A stretch of 64,000 nucleotides of DNA from Haloferax litoreum (GTDB lineage Archaea > Halobacteriota > Halobacteria > Halobacteriales > Haloferacaceae): contig NZ_WKJO01000001.1 in assembly GCF_009674605.1 (NCBI RefSeq), positions 1,302,001 to 1,366,000 of the forward strand, in the 5' to 3' direction. This document shows positions 19,492 through 28,653 of this stretch, piece by piece. The first letter of the stretch is position 1, and each line of letters begins with the position of its first letter. The position numbers and the translations under genes were made by a program. Below the pieces are notes generated by a model that worked only from the letters and a program-made list of their open reading frames with translations, was not told the origin of the DNA and searched no databases.

Positions 19492-19818
19492 CTACTCGTC
19501 GGGGCCGCGTTCGAGTGGCCCTGTCCACGCGTCGAGACCACCCGCCATGCTCTCTATCGTCGCGTCGTTCGTTCCCTCGTACGCGGAGAGGAGTCGCACC
19601 GCCTGGATGCTCGCCTCGCCCTGCGGGCAGACGGTGACGATGTGACGCGCGCCGCTGATACGTCCGAGGTTCGATACGAGGTCGTCTAACGGGACGTTGA
19701 TACTTCCGGGGATGTGCCCTGCTTCGAAGTCCGCCGGCGTACTCACGTCCACGACGAGTGGTGGGTCGTCGTCGTCGAGGCGCGATTCCACCTCGTCCGG
19801 GTCGATTTCGCTGACCAT
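19492..19818 (-). CDS. Rhodanese-like sulfurtransferase, single domain
   Basis: 108 residues, typical of GlpE-like single-domain rhodaneses. The catalytic loop is TVCPQGEAS with the active cysteine at about residue 64, preceded by DVSTPADFEAGHIPGSINVP and followed by AGGLDAWTG. It would carry persulfide sulfur or act as a phosphatase-like domain. It lies 3 bp after the Nudix gene in the same minus-strand operon, but no functional link is obvious. Confidence 0.93.
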   Translation of the reverse strand: MVSEIDPDEVESRLDDDDPPLVVDVSTPADFEAGHIPGSINVPLDDLVSNLGRISGARHIVTVCPQGEASIQAVRLLSAYEGTNDATIESMAGGLDAWTGPLERGPDE

Positions 19819-19821
19819 CGG

Positions 19822-20385
19822 CTACAACACTCCTTCGTCGCGGGCGAGGAGAATCCCTTCGACAGTCGCGTCGTTCGTCGGTGGTTCGGTGGCCCGGTCG
19901 ATAGCCTCCTCGACCGGAACCGCGTGGACGGAGAGGAACTCGTTGTCGTCTAAGTCACGTTCGACCGGGGTGAGGCCCTCGGCGAAGACGAACCCGCGTC
20001 GATGCCGAAGCACACCCGTCGAACACCAGACGTCGCCGATGAGCGACGCCGAGTCTGCCGCAAATCCGGTCTCTTCGCGGAGTTCGCGCACGGCGGCATC
20101 GGTGAGGGACTCGCCCTTCTCGACGACTCCTGCGGGCAGTTCCAGTTGCGTCTGGCGGATGTTCGGCCGGTACTGTTCGACGAACACGACGTGGTCGTCC
20201 GCGACGGCGACGACGACGACTGCCGTCGCGAGTTCGGCCCAGTAGTACCGCTTCGTCGTCCCGTTCGGTTGCTCTACGAGGTCGTAGCCCCCGGTGAACC
20301 ATCCTGTCTCGTACTCGGTCTTCGTTTCGAGGACGGGCCACTCAGGGTCCGGCAGTCGCTCGTGTCTCCGCCCGTCGTGGGTCAT
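19822..20385 (-). CDS. ADP-ribose pyrophosphatase-type Nudix hydrolase
   Basis: 187 residues with a complete Nudix box, G-VVEKG-E-SLTDAAV-RELREETGF (about 85-107). The preceding VEQYRPNIRQTQLELPAG is characteristic of ADP-ribose pyrophosphatases: the QYR and the E-P-G before the box bind the adenine dinucleotide-like substrate. It probably hydrolyses ADP-ribose or a related nucleoside diphosphate sugar in the cytoplasm. The start overlaps the previous gene's stop by ATGA. Confidence 0.9.
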   Translation of the reverse strand: MTHDGRRHERLPDPEWPVLETKTEYETGWFTGGYDLVEQPNGTTKRYYWAELATAVVVVAVADDHVVFVEQYRPNIRQTQLELPAGVVEKGESLTDAAVRELREETGFAADSASLIGDVWCSTGVLRHRRGFVFAEGLTPVERDLDDNEFLSVHAVPVEEAIDRATEPPTNDATVEGILLARDEGVL

Positions 20386-20876
20386 CGGTCGTCGCCTCCG
20401 ACGTCTCCCTCGCTGATGCCGGCGTCGTCGCCCGCGCTTTTCTCGCCGTCTTCACCGTCCAGAATCGTGTCGCGGTACACTCTCCCGAACGCGTTGCGTC
20501 GGAGGGTGCTGATTGCGGCGTCTCGTTTGTTCTGGAAGGTAGTGGCGACGACTGTGTTGGCAAACGGAATCGGGTGCCACGCGACGCGTTCGACGTCGGG
20601 GTTCCCCAGTTCGACCACGTCGTACTCGGGATGCGACTCACACCAGTCGTCGAACTCGGTGCGAGACCCGACGGTCACGGACAACGATTCGGCGAACAGC
20701 GCGTTTCGGACCGTCTCGACGACGTCGCCCGTCACGCGTTCGCGGTACTCTTCCCGGCCGAAGTCCATCGCTTTCGCCGTCTCTCTGACGACGACTTGCG
20801 CCGTCGGACCGACGCGGTCGAAGGCGTCTTCGGCCGCTTCACGCGTCTCCGGAGAAATCGTCCCGTGGGTTTCCAT
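20382..20876 (-). CDS. Haloarchaeal conserved protein (DUF5809-like)
   Basis: 164 residues from the ATG at 20876; a GTG two codons earlier is possible. It is soluble, with a helical N terminus (ISPETREAAEDAFDRVGPTAQVVV), a mixed centre with YDVVELGNPDVERVAWHPIP, and an acidic tail. From memory it matches DUF5809, a family confined to haloarchaea with no known function. It sits between a DUF5810-like gene and a Nudix hydrolase, a grouping that looks like an operon. Confidence 0.75.
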   Translation of the reverse strand: METHGTISPETREAAEDAFDRVGPTAQVVVRETAKAMDFGREEYRERVTGDVVETVRNALFAESLSVTVGSRTEFDDWCESHPEYDVVELGNPDVERVAWHPIPFANTVVATTFQNKRDAAISTLRRNAFGRVYRDTILDGEDGEKSAGDDAGISEGDVGGDDR

Positions 20877-20900
20877 CGCCACCCGATTCGAGGCCCGGAC

Positions 20901-21341
20901 TTACGACTCTTTCTCGTCGGCGTCGTCCGTGGATGACGCGTCTCCGCCGGCATCGTCGCCAGATTCGGGGTCAGACTGTCCGTCGTCGTCGTGCTCGTAC
21001 ATCTTTCGCGTCAGGTCTTTCGCCTCGTCGAGGATGCGCGCGGCGTCGCCGGAGAGCGATTGCCCCCCACCGAACTGCTGTTGCTCGTAGCCGTGGGTGT
21101 GGTCGTGACCGTGGCCGCGGTCCACCGTATCTTCGAACACCTCGTCGAACTCGTGTTCGTCGGCGTGTTCGGCGACGACGGGGCCGAGTCCCTCGGCGTT
21201 CATCGACGCCCACTCGGGTGCGTGGTCGTCGAGCCACGTCTCGTGGTCGTCACTGTGGACGATTGCTTGGAGCGCCAGATGGTTCGCGAGGTGCGTCTCG
21301 TCTCGCTGTGGCGCGTCGCAGACCGGACAGGCGTATCCCAT
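20901..21341 (-). CDS. Zn-finger haloarchaeal protein (DUF5810-like)
   Basis: 146 residues. The start at 21341 is favoured because a GGAGGG lies just upstream and the protein then opens MGYACPVCDAPQRDETHLANHLAL, a C2H2-type finger (CPVC...HLANH). Downstream are DHETWLDDHAPEW, a His-rich GHGHDHTHGYEQQQFGGG stretch and an acidic tail. It matches my memory of DUF5810. Zinc binding by the finger is likely. The later His tract may bind metal too. First gene of the minus-strand operon with the DUF5809-like, Nudix and rhodanese genes. Confidence 0.8.
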   Translation of the reverse strand: MGYACPVCDAPQRDETHLANHLALQAIVHSDDHETWLDDHAPEWASMNAEGLGPVVAEHADEHEFDEVFEDTVDRGHGHDHTHGYEQQQFGGGQSLSGDAARILDEAKDLTRKMYEHDDDGQSDPESGDDAGGDASSTDDADEKES

Positions 21342-21474
21342 ACCCTCCGGTAGCGTGTGAGTGTACCAAAATGCGTCGCAGTTCGTCGGAAGGGGAATGA
21401 AGTAGCCGTCGTGTTCGCGGGTGGTGGGTAGGGGGGAGGCGAACTGCCGACGAACGGCCACTATCCGCTTCGGT

Positions 21475-21510
21475 TGGTGGTGGTGGTGGTGGTGATGGTG
21501 TGGTGGTGAT
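21475..21510. repeat. (GGT)n simple repeat tract
   Basis: An uninterrupted run of six or more GGT units continues as an imperfect GGTGAT/GGTGTGG tract. It lies between the HalOD1 gene stop and the DUF5810-like gene, outside any gene I call. It could be slippage-prone. No function is visible. Confidence 0.7.
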
Positions 21511-21525
21511 ACCGATTCGATGCTG

Positions 21526-21876
21526 TTAGGCAGACTTGACGATGACCGTTCCGTCGGCCCAAACGGTCACGTCGCAGGCAGCGTACCGGAACTGAACGTG
21601 TGCGCGTGCAGGGTTCATCGATCCGCGCCCGACAGCGTCGCTCGTGGCCGATGCCCGTGCCGGCTGAGCGAACACTCTGTCGAGCGCTTCTGGATTGATG
21701 GTGTTCGATAGTGGGGGAAGGTCGACAGCGTCCACGTCTTCCAACTGGGAGACTGCAGTGACTATCGTCACCGCGAGAGTGTCTCGTCCGTCCCAGTCGT
21801 GTCGAGCGACGACCTCTTCGGTCGTGCCAGTGTTCCATCCAACATCGTTGCCCTGTAACACGCGAGTTTCGTCCAT
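21526..21876 (-). CDS. HalOD1 (halobacterial output domain 1) protein
   Basis: 116 residues made almost wholly of one HalOD1 domain: LAVTIVTAVSQLEDVDAVDLPPL, SNTINPEALDRVF and VQFRYAACDVTVWADGTVIV. HalOD1 is found alone or at the C terminus of haloarchaeal response regulators and is thought to be a signalling output. The role is unknown. It follows, on the same strand, the large REC-GAF-PAS regulator at 22025-25264, which is a natural partner (inference). A TATA-like GGATATATC at about 21928-21936 gives a short leader of about 25 nt. Confidence 0.88.
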   Translation of the reverse strand: MDETRVLQGNDVGWNTGTTEEVVARHDWDGRDTLAVTIVTAVSQLEDVDAVDLPPLSNTINPEALDRVFAQPARASATSDAVGRGSMNPARAHVQFRYAACDVTVWADGTVIVKSA

Positions 21877-22024
21877 GGTTCGGTTCGCGTCGGCGTCTTG
21901 CCGACAGTGGGTCCAACAACGGTAGTCGATATATCCCTCGTTGCTATCTGGCTAGTGGTGTCATCCGTGACGACTCTAGCCACCTAGAGTGCAGACTGAG
22001 AATCAGATGGTATGGCCGTGACAG

Positions 22025-25000
22025 TCACTCGAAGACGCTATCGACCAGTTTCCGCTCTGCGGCCCGCAGGTGGTACTGGAACGTCGGTGCGCTGATGTCG
22101 AACGTCTCCGCGAGTGCCTCGGCCGTACTCCGACGCGGCCACTCGTAGAACCCCGCGAGGTAGGCCGCTCGAATCGACTCGAACTGTCGGTCGGTCCACT
22201 CGTCGCGAATCTTCCACTGGAACGTCTGCGGTGACTCTTCTGCCTGTGTGACAGTCCGCCGAGACAGGAGACTCGTCCCCGGGTAGTCTGCGTCGAGGGT
22301 GTCGATGAACGAGCGGACTCGAATCCGTTCGGGCACTTCTACGGTGAGCGTGGTCTGCTGTCCGGTCGAGTGCAGTTCCCGGAGTGTCGCTTCCGAGGCG
22401 TACAGTGTCTCGAATAGCGACTCACGCGGGAGTCGCATCTCGAACAGGTTTCCCGTCTCGTCTTCCGAGAGGATTCGCACGTGCGTCGCAATCTCGCTTC
22501 CGGCTTCGACCACCGTCTCCGGGTCGGCGTCGGTGACGACGAACGCGATGACCGACCCGTCGGACTTCGGGAGGACGCCCGTGAGTCCGACGCCGTGGTC
22601 GACCCGTCGTGCCAGACGCGCGAGTGACAGACGGTCGCCGCCGAGGCGGGCCTGCACCTGCGTCCGGCGCTCTGTCAGCATCGCACCGGCACGTTTCGTC
22701 GTCGCGAGCGCGTACCCGGTCGTCTCACCGAGTTCGGCGAGGAGGCCGTCTTCGTTCGAGAGTGCGTCGGGGTCGGTTGCGTGGACGACGAACAGCGCTT
22801 CGATTCGGTCGTCTGCAACCGCAGGGATGACCGCGAGCGACCGGAACCCGTAGGTGAGTGCGTCACCGCGGTGGTCGGCCCACGCCGGGTCGTTGAGCAC
22901 GTCGTCGACTGTCTGCATCGTCTGCGTCTGGACGGCGGTGTCGAGGAGGTCCGCGAGTGGGCCAGACGAGGCAACTTCAGAGAGTCGGTCGGCGTAGGCG
23001 GTATCTGCCCCGTGAATCGCCTCTGGGGTCGGGTGGAACTCGCCGACCACTTCGTCAGAGTCGACGTGCCAGACGACGGCGTAGGGTCCGGTCTCGACGA
23101 GATGCTTTCCGACGGCCGAGAGAGCGTCGCTTCGCGTCGGCGCGCGGATGAGCGACTGGTTGATACTTCTGATGGTCGTGTTGACCTGGTCGAGTCGCCT
23201 GAGTATCTCGTTTTGTTCGGCGAGACGTCGGTCACGTTCGTGCAACTCCGACTCCGCGTCGATGCGCTCTAACAACTCCTCGACGGTGGCCACGAGCAAG
23301 TTCACGAGTTCGACGTCCACGTCGCTGGGTGCGGTGGTTCCCGGGTGGCCGGTCACGAGAACACCGTGTCGCCCGACTGGGGCCGCGATGACCCGTTCGA
23401 CACCTTCGACGATGCCGCCGTCCGGTGCGATTTCGACGACGGAGACTTCGCCGGCGACGAAGGCGTCCCAGACCCCACCTTCGGTCAGGCCGACACCGAG
23501 TGGTTTGTCACCGAGTCCCGTCCCTGCCTCGCCGACGCGTGTGAGTGCCGTGTTGGTGTCGTCGAAGACGAACAGTTCTGTCCGTGCGTCGCCGAGCACC
23601 TCGTCACAGGCCGCGACGGCATCGTTGAGGACCGTCTTGCGGTCCGTCGCACTCATCATCTCGCGCGTGCGCTCGTGGAGTGTCGCGAGCAGTCGTTCGT
23701 AGCGATGTCGCTCTGTCACGTCGCGTAACACGCCGACCGACCCAATCTCTATCCCGTCGACGACGAGCGGTGTCCGGTGGTTTTCGACCTGCACGACTTC
23801 GCCGTCCGTTCTCTCCAGTTCGAACTCCACGATTTGGTTCGCGGCGGTGATGAACACTTCGTCGCTGTCGTCGACCGCCTCGTCGAAGAGAGAACTCGCA
23901 GAGACGCCGAGTATCTCCTCGCGTAGAAGGCCGGTCAGACGCTCGAACGCTGGGTTGACGGCCGTGAACAGGCCGTCTCGGTCCAAGGCGTACACTGGGT
24001 CGGCGACTGCTTCGAGCATCCGCCCGTACTGTTCGACCTCTGCCTCTCGTTCGTGCTGTTCGGTGATGTCCGTGAAGTAGACCGAAAGCCCCGTCTCGGA
24101 GGGGTACGCCTTGATGTTGTACCACGTGTCCGAGTTTTCTGAGTACGCTTCGAAGGTTCTGGTCTGCTGGGTCCGCATCGCCGTTTTGAACTCCTCTCGG
24201 AATCTCCCCGACTCAGGCGTGAGGTCGCGCATCCTTCGGCCGAAGAGGTCCGTGGCGGGTTCTCTGAAGAGTACCTCCGCTGTCTCGTTGACGTAGGTGA
24301 GTCGCCAGTCGGCGTCGAACGCGACCACCGCTTCGTCGATTCGGCCCAGCACTTCGGAGAGTGCGTCTTTGAGTTCGTGACGGTCGGTCGCCGCGCCGAC
24401 GACGGCGGCGATGTTTTCGAGGAACAGCACGTCGTCGTCGGTGAACTCTCCCGACTCGAACGCCTGAACACCGATGACCCCCCACCGACTCGCGTCGCTT
24501 CCGATAGGGGCGCACATGCCACTTCCGAATCCCGACGAGGTGAACGCTTCTGAGTGGTCGAACCGTTCGTCTGCGTCGAAGTCGTCGGTGACGATAGACT
24601 GTCCGCGTTGGTACGTCTGCATCGCCTGTGTCTTCTCGTCGGCGACGATTGGTCGCTGGACGAACTTCTCGGCCCACCCGGTCCCGGCGGCGACGCGGAA
24701 GGTGTTCGGTTCGTCGAGTCGTTCGAGAATCGATACGGAGTCCGCGCCGAGCGTCTCGCCCACGCGACGAACGGCGAGTTGGAGAACCTCGTCCAGGTCG
24801 ACGGTCGTCAGCGCGCGGGTCCCGACTTCCGAGACGACCCGCTGTTGTTCGAGACGCGCCTGATTCGAACACTCGACGCGGTGGTCGGCGATGGCTTTCT
24901 GGACGCGGAACGCCAGCCACGAGAGTGAGTCGGTTTCGCCGTCACGGATGAAGTAGTCGGTCGCACCCGCGTCTACGGCATCTTGGACGAACGATTGTTT

Positions 25001-25264
25001 GTCGGCCGCGACGATGAGTGGGAGAGTCGCGTCGTTCGTCCGGGCGTTGCGGAGGAATGCGAGACCATCGGTCTCGGCGAGCGGAGTGGTGAGAACGACA
25101 CACTGGACGTCGTCTCCCGCAGCGAGGAGTTCTGCGCGGGCCGAACCTGCGTCTCGGACGTGGCGAACCGCGAACTCCGTTGAGAGTGCTCCGAGTGACG
25201 ATTGAAGTGAGTCTGCGAATGCTCCGTCGTCACTCACGCAGAGAACCGCTGTGGACGGTGACAC
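22025..25264 (-). CDS. Large REC-GAF-PAS-PAS-GAF-GAF-Bat/HTH_10 regulator
   Basis: 1079 residues with a GTG start. Order: a receiver-like domain (about 1-125), a GAF domain (about 150-295), two PAS domains (about 305-400 and 415-520; AVADPVYALDRDGLFTAVNPAFERLTG), GAF-like regions (about 540-660 and 700-850), then a Bat-type GAF/HTH_10 C terminus ending with the helix-turn-helix RRSTAEALAETFDISAPTFQYHLRAAERKL. This is the bacterio-opsin activator (Bat) class. The receiver lacks the phosphorylated Asp: the site reads VVLTTPLAETDG with Thr in its place, so phosphorelay is unlikely. It probably senses a small ligand, light or redox through GAF/PAS. The TATA-like ATACTTATC at 25288-25296 fits a leaderless start. 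Confidence 0.9.
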   Translation of the reverse strand: MSPSTAVLCVSDDGAFADSLQSSLGALSTEFAVRHVRDAGSARAELLAAGDDVQCVVLTTPLAETDGLAFLRNARTNDATLPLIVAADKQSFVQDAVDAGATDYFIRDGETDSLSWLAFRVQKAIADHRVECSNQARLEQQRVVSEVGTRALTTVDLDEVLQLAVRRVGETLGADSVSILERLDEPNTFRVAAGTGWAEKFVQRPIVADEKTQAMQTYQRGQSIVTDDFDADERFDHSEAFTSSGFGSGMCAPIGSDASRWGVIGVQAFESGEFTDDDVLFLENIAAVVGAATDRHELKDALSEVLGRIDEAVVAFDADWRLTYVNETAEVLFREPATDLFGRRMRDLTPESGRFREEFKTAMRTQQTRTFEAYSENSDTWYNIKAYPSETGLSVYFTDITEQHEREAEVEQYGRMLEAVADPVYALDRDGLFTAVNPAFERLTGLLREEILGVSASSLFDEAVDDSDEVFITAANQIVEFELERTDGEVVQVENHRTPLVVDGIEIGSVGVLRDVTERHRYERLLATLHERTREMMSATDRKTVLNDAVAACDEVLGDARTELFVFDDTNTALTRVGEAGTGLGDKPLGVGLTEGGVWDAFVAGEVSVVEIAPDGGIVEGVERVIAAPVGRHGVLVTGHPGTTAPSDVDVELVNLLVATVEELLERIDAESELHERDRRLAEQNEILRRLDQVNTTIRSINQSLIRAPTRSDALSAVGKHLVETGPYAVVWHVDSDEVVGEFHPTPEAIHGADTAYADRLSEVASSGPLADLLDTAVQTQTMQTVDDVLNDPAWADHRGDALTYGFRSLAVIPAVADDRIEALFVVHATDPDALSNEDGLLAELGETTGYALATTKRAGAMLTERRTQVQARLGGDRLSLARLARRVDHGVGLTGVLPKSDGSVIAFVVTDADPETVVEAGSEIATHVRILSEDETGNLFEMRLPRESLFETLYASEATLRELHSTGQQTTLTVEVPERIRVRSFIDTLDADYPGTSLLSRRTVTQAEESPQTFQWKIRDEWTDRQFESIRAAYLAGFYEWPRRSTAEALAETFDISAPTFQYHLRAAERKLVDSVFE

Positions 25265-25287
25265 ATGCGCACTACGAGAGCAAGTGT

Positions 25288-25296
25288 GATAAGTAT
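25288..25296 (-). promoter_or_regulatory. TATA-like box of the Bat-type regulator
   Basis: ATACTTATC on the minus strand, 24-32 bp before the GTG at 25264, supports that GTG as a leaderless start. Confidence 0.5.
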
Positions 25297-25337
25297 CCCC
25301 ACGGTTTGCGAGGCGGTCGTGTCACTCGTTTTTCGTG

Positions 25338-25865
25338 TTAATCTGTCAGCCCCTGTGAGTTCCAGTCTCCAAGGTCGAGAACCATGATGAAGGCGTCTTC
25401 CCCGTCGCCGTAGTATCGCGGTACTCGGCGGGCGGGACGAAAGCCCACGCTCTGGTAGAGGTGCCGTGCCGGTTCGTTCGAAGCGCGAACTTCGAGTTTG
25501 ACGACGGCGGCACCGGCGATGGTCATCGACGTCAACGCGTCGAGTAAGAGTCGTCGTCCGAGGCCGTTCCCGCGTGCCTCGGGGTGGACTGCCAGGTCTT
25601 TGACGTGGCCGATGTCGTTGCCGTGGTTCGGCATCACGTCGGCGACGACGTATCCGAGTATCTCGTTCCCCCGGGCGGCGACGAGGAACGCCGGTTCGTC
25701 GACGAAGAGTTCGAACGCGGAGTAGGGCCATGGCTCAGAGAAACACGCTCGTTCGATTCTGAGGACGTCGAGTAAGTCGGCACGCTCGGCCCGTCGGACG
25801 ATTACGTCGTCGTCGAGGACGTCGTCGAACTCCGTCACACTCGGCGCTAAGCGGTGGGGATGCAA
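25338..25865 (-). CDS. rimI: Ribosomal protein N-terminal acetyltransferase (RimI/Ard1-type)
   Basis: 175 residues, one GNAT fold. The acetyl-CoA loop is HPEARGNGLGRRLL (about 94-107), preceded by VKDLAV and followed by KLEVRASNEPARHLYQSVGFRPARRVPRYYGDGEDAFIM, the typical RimI C-terminal pattern. ERACFSEPWPYSAFE near the N terminus is also family-like. It would acetylate the N termini of proteins, as archaeal RimI/Ard1 enzymes do. Cytoplasmic, probably monocistronic. Confidence 0.92.
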   Translation of the reverse strand: MHPHRLAPSVTEFDDVLDDDVIVRRAERADLLDVLRIERACFSEPWPYSAFELFVDEPAFLVAARGNEILGYVVADVMPNHGNDIGHVKDLAVHPEARGNGLGRRLLLDALTSMTIAGAAVVKLEVRASNEPARHLYQSVGFRPARRVPRYYGDGEDAFIMVLDLGDWNSQGLTD

Positions 25866-26008
25866 AAACGCGACGGGGCTCCCCGGGCGTTCTCGACTGG
25901 GACTGCGGCAGACGCGCCCCGCGAGACTGCGGGAGAAACGCGCCTACGCCTGACGCTCACGGTGCAGTCGCTCGCCGGTCGAAAAATGTGAGAAGTGTGG
26001 GTGTGGAC

Positions 26009-27976
26009 TTAGTCGTCCGCGGGTGCCGCGCCGCCTTCGGCCCGCTGCTTCGTGAGGGGCAGCTTGCCACCGGCCGCGAGGATGTTGCGCTCACGCTCGG
26101 ACGCGTTGAGTTCCGCCGTCGCTTCCCAGTCGTCGTTCACGCGGATGGTGAACTCCTTCTGACCGGATTCGACTGCGGCGGCCACGTCGTCGACGATTTC
26201 GATGTCGTCGCCCTGTTCGAGCTTCTCGTACGTCTCCTCGTCGATGGCGAGGGGGACGATACCGAAGTTGAACAGGTTCGCCTTGTGGATGCGGGCGAAC
26301 GACTGCGCGAAGACTGCCTCGATACCGAGGTACATCGGGCACATCGCGGCGTGTTCGCGGGAGGAACCCTGACCGTAGTTCTCGCCGGCCACGAGGACAC
26401 CGTTACCGGCGTCCTTGGCGCGCTGCGCGAACGTCTCGTCGACGCGCGAGAGCGTGAAGTCCGAGAGGCGCTCGATGTTCGAGCGGAACTTGAGGATGTC
26501 GGACGTCGCCGGGATGATGTGGTCGGTCGTGATGTTGTCCTCCATCTTCAGGAGTGCTTCGCCGCCGACTTCGGCGCCGAGGGGGTCCTGAAGCGGGACT
26601 TCGCCGATGTTCGGGCCCTTGATGAGTTCGTCGTCGATGGCGTCTTCCGCGTAGATGAGGTCCGTCTTCGCCCCGTCGTACGTCTCGGGGAGTTCGACGC
26701 CGGGTGCTTCGAGGTCACCGAGTTCGTCGGCGAGGTCACGCGGGTCGACGATTTCGCCTTTGAGCGCCGCGGCGGCGGCGACTTCCGGCGAGCAGAGGTA
26801 GACGTTGTCGTCTTCGATACCGGAGCGACCCTCGAAGTTGCGGTTGAAGGTACGCAGGGAGATGGAGTCGGAGGCGGGCACGTGGCCGATACCGATACAC
26901 GGTCCACAGGTCGCCTCGGAGACGTTGACACCAGCGGCCATCATCTCTGCCGTCCAGCCCTGACGGGCGAGAATCTCGCCGGCCTGCTTCGAACCGGGTG
27001 CGACAATCATCTCGAGGTGCTTGGCGACTTCGCGGCCCTTGAACATCTTCGCGGCCGGGAGGATGTCCTCGTAGCCACCGTTCGTACAGGAACCGATGAG
27101 GACCTGTTCGACCTTGTTGCCGGCGACTTCGCGGACGGGAACGACCTTGTCCGGCATCGACGGGCAGGCGATGAGCGGTTCGAGCTCGTCGAGGTCGATG
27201 ACGATTTCGTCTGCGTATTCGGCGTCTTCGTCGGCCTTCAGCTCGGTGTAGACGTCGCCGCGACCCTGACGTTCGAGGTAGTCTTTCGTCTTCTCGTCCG
27301 TCTCGAAGATGGACGAGGTTGCGCCGAGTTCCGTCCCCATGTTGGTGATGGTCGTGCGCTCGGGCACGGAGAGCGACTCTGCACCGGGGCCGGTGTACTC
27401 GAAGACCTTGCCGACGCCACCCTTGACGGTCTCGCGGCGGAGCATCTCGAGGATGATGTCCTTCGCGGAGGACCAGTCGGGGAGTTCGCCTTCGAGGCGG
27501 ACGTTGACGACTTCCGGCATCTCGACGTAGTAGGCGCCACCGCCCATGGCGACGGCGATGTCGAGGCCACCTGCACCGATGGCGAGTTGGCCGAGGCCAC
27601 CGGGGGTCGGCGTGTGAGAGTCAGAACCGAGGAGGGTCTTGCCGGGCGCAGCGAAGTTCTCCTTGTGGACGTTGTGGCAAATACCGTTGCCCGGTCGGGA
27701 GAAGTGTGCACCATATGTGCCGGCCGCAGAGCGGAGGAAGCGGTGGTCGTCCGTGTTCTTGAAGTCGAACTGGTAGGTCTGGTGGTCACAGTACTGGGCG
27801 GCGAGTTCGGTCTGTGCCTCGTCGAGGTCGAGTGCCTCGAACTGAAGCCACACCATCGTCCCAGTCGTGTCCTGCATCAGGACCTGGTCGATTTCGATTC
27901 CGATTTCCTCTCCGGGGGTGAGGTCACCCTCGACGAGGTGATCCGAGAGAATCTTTTCCGTGAGCGTCTGTCCCAT
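26009..27976 (-). CDS. acn: Aconitate hydratase
   Basis: 655 residues. The enzyme isomerises citrate to isocitrate in the TCA cycle and feeds the glyoxylate bypass genes at 53522-55919. [4Fe-4S] ligands are visible in IGSCTNGG (about 295) and ATCGPCIGIG (about 355-362). GSDSHTPTPGGLGQLAIGAGG (about 116-136), ENYGQGSSREHAA and ARIHKANLFNFG in the swivel domain are also diagnostic. The size is that of the compact archaeal/mitochondrial-type enzyme. Strong codon bias suggests high expression. TTTATATCC at 28001-28010 is a near-consensus TATA box 25-34 bp upstream of the ATG. Confidence 0.97.
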   Translation of the reverse strand: MGQTLTEKILSDHLVEGDLTPGEEIGIEIDQVLMQDTTGTMVWLQFEALDLDEAQTELAAQYCDHQTYQFDFKNTDDHRFLRSAAGTYGAHFSRPGNGICHNVHKENFAAPGKTLLGSDSHTPTPGGLGQLAIGAGGLDIAVAMGGGAYYVEMPEVVNVRLEGELPDWSSAKDIILEMLRRETVKGGVGKVFEYTGPGAESLSVPERTTITNMGTELGATSSIFETDEKTKDYLERQGRGDVYTELKADEDAEYADEIVIDLDELEPLIACPSMPDKVVPVREVAGNKVEQVLIGSCTNGGYEDILPAAKMFKGREVAKHLEMIVAPGSKQAGEILARQGWTAEMMAAGVNVSEATCGPCIGIGHVPASDSISLRTFNRNFEGRSGIEDDNVYLCSPEVAAAAALKGEIVDPRDLADELGDLEAPGVELPETYDGAKTDLIYAEDAIDDELIKGPNIGEVPLQDPLGAEVGGEALLKMEDNITTDHIIPATSDILKFRSNIERLSDFTLSRVDETFAQRAKDAGNGVLVAGENYGQGSSREHAAMCPMYLGIEAVFAQSFARIHKANLFNFGIVPLAIDEETYEKLEQGDDIEIVDDVAAAVESGQKEFTIRVNDDWEATAELNASERERNILAAGGKLPLTKQRAEGGAAPADD

Positions 27977-28000
27977 AACACCCGACTCTCGATGGTCCTC

Positions 28001-28010
28001 GGATATAAAT
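28001..28010 (-). promoter_or_regulatory. TATA box of aconitase
   Basis: ATTTATATCC on the minus strand, 25-34 bp upstream of the ATG at 27976, is one of the best TATA boxes in the window and fits a leaderless, highly expressed gene. Confidence 0.75.
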
Positions 28011-28179
28011 CCCGCGTACTTCCCTATCTTCGAACGTGAAGAATAGCGCCGTCTCCGGGTTTCTAGCGTCTAAGGGACATTAAATTCCTTGTTGGTTTCC
28101 CAATGATAGTCGCACCCAAGTGACGGTCTGGTCGACCCGAGTTCGGCACCGTTTTGCACCCGGTCGACTCTGAGCAGAT

Positions 28180-28653
28180 ATGTACCGTTCCGGTTCCTTC
28201 GTCGCGGAGCACATCTCGCCAGTCACCGACGAGCAAGTCCAACCGAACGGCGTCGACCTGACGCTCGAATCGGTCCTCGAACAGGTCGAGGCCGGACACC
28301 TCGGCAGGGAGGGAAAGACCATCGGTGAACGTCGTCCCCTCGACTTCGCCGACCCAAACACGGAGACGTACCGCCTCGACCCCGGCGGGTACGTCCTCCA
28401 GTACGCCGAGACGGTCCAAATCCCCGAGGAACACGTTGGGTTCATCTACCCGCGGTCGTCGCTCATGCGGAACTCTTGCATGCTCAACACCGCCGTCTGG
28501 GATGCGGGGTACGAGGGGAAAGGTGAAGGGCTATTGCAGGTTCACCACCCCATCGACCTCGAACGCGGTGCCCGCGTCGCCCAAATCGTCCTCACGGAAG
28601 CGAACCACGACGGCACCTACGACGGAAGCTATCAGGGCGAACGGACTGAGTAG
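28180..28653 (+). CDS. dut: dUTPase/dCTP deaminase-family nucleotidohydrolase
   Basis: 157 residues with the fold shared by dUTP diphosphatase and dCTP deaminase. Motifs: QPNGVDLTLE, LDPGGYVLQYAETVQIPE, GFIYPRSSLMRNSC (the RSS nucleotide-binding motif), LNTAVWDAGYEGKGEG and LERGARVAQIVL. It would hydrolyse dUTP to dUMP, keeping uracil out of DNA. Deamination of dCTP cannot be excluded from sequence alone. It is divergent from aconitase. A GTTTTGC about 28 bp before the ATG is a weak TATA candidate. Confidence 0.88.
   Translation: MYRSGSFVAEHISPVTDEQVQPNGVDLTLESVLEQVEAGHLGREGKTIGERRPLDFADPNTETYRLDPGGYVLQYAETVQIPEEHVGFIYPRSSLMRNSCMLNTAVWDAGYEGKGEGLLQVHHPIDLERGARVAQIVLTEANHDGTYDGSYQGERTE

Noticed and set aside
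25988-28039. 683-codon plus-strand frame across aconitase
   Set aside because: It is the antisense shadow of a highly conserved aconitase; no recognisable domains and poor residue composition.
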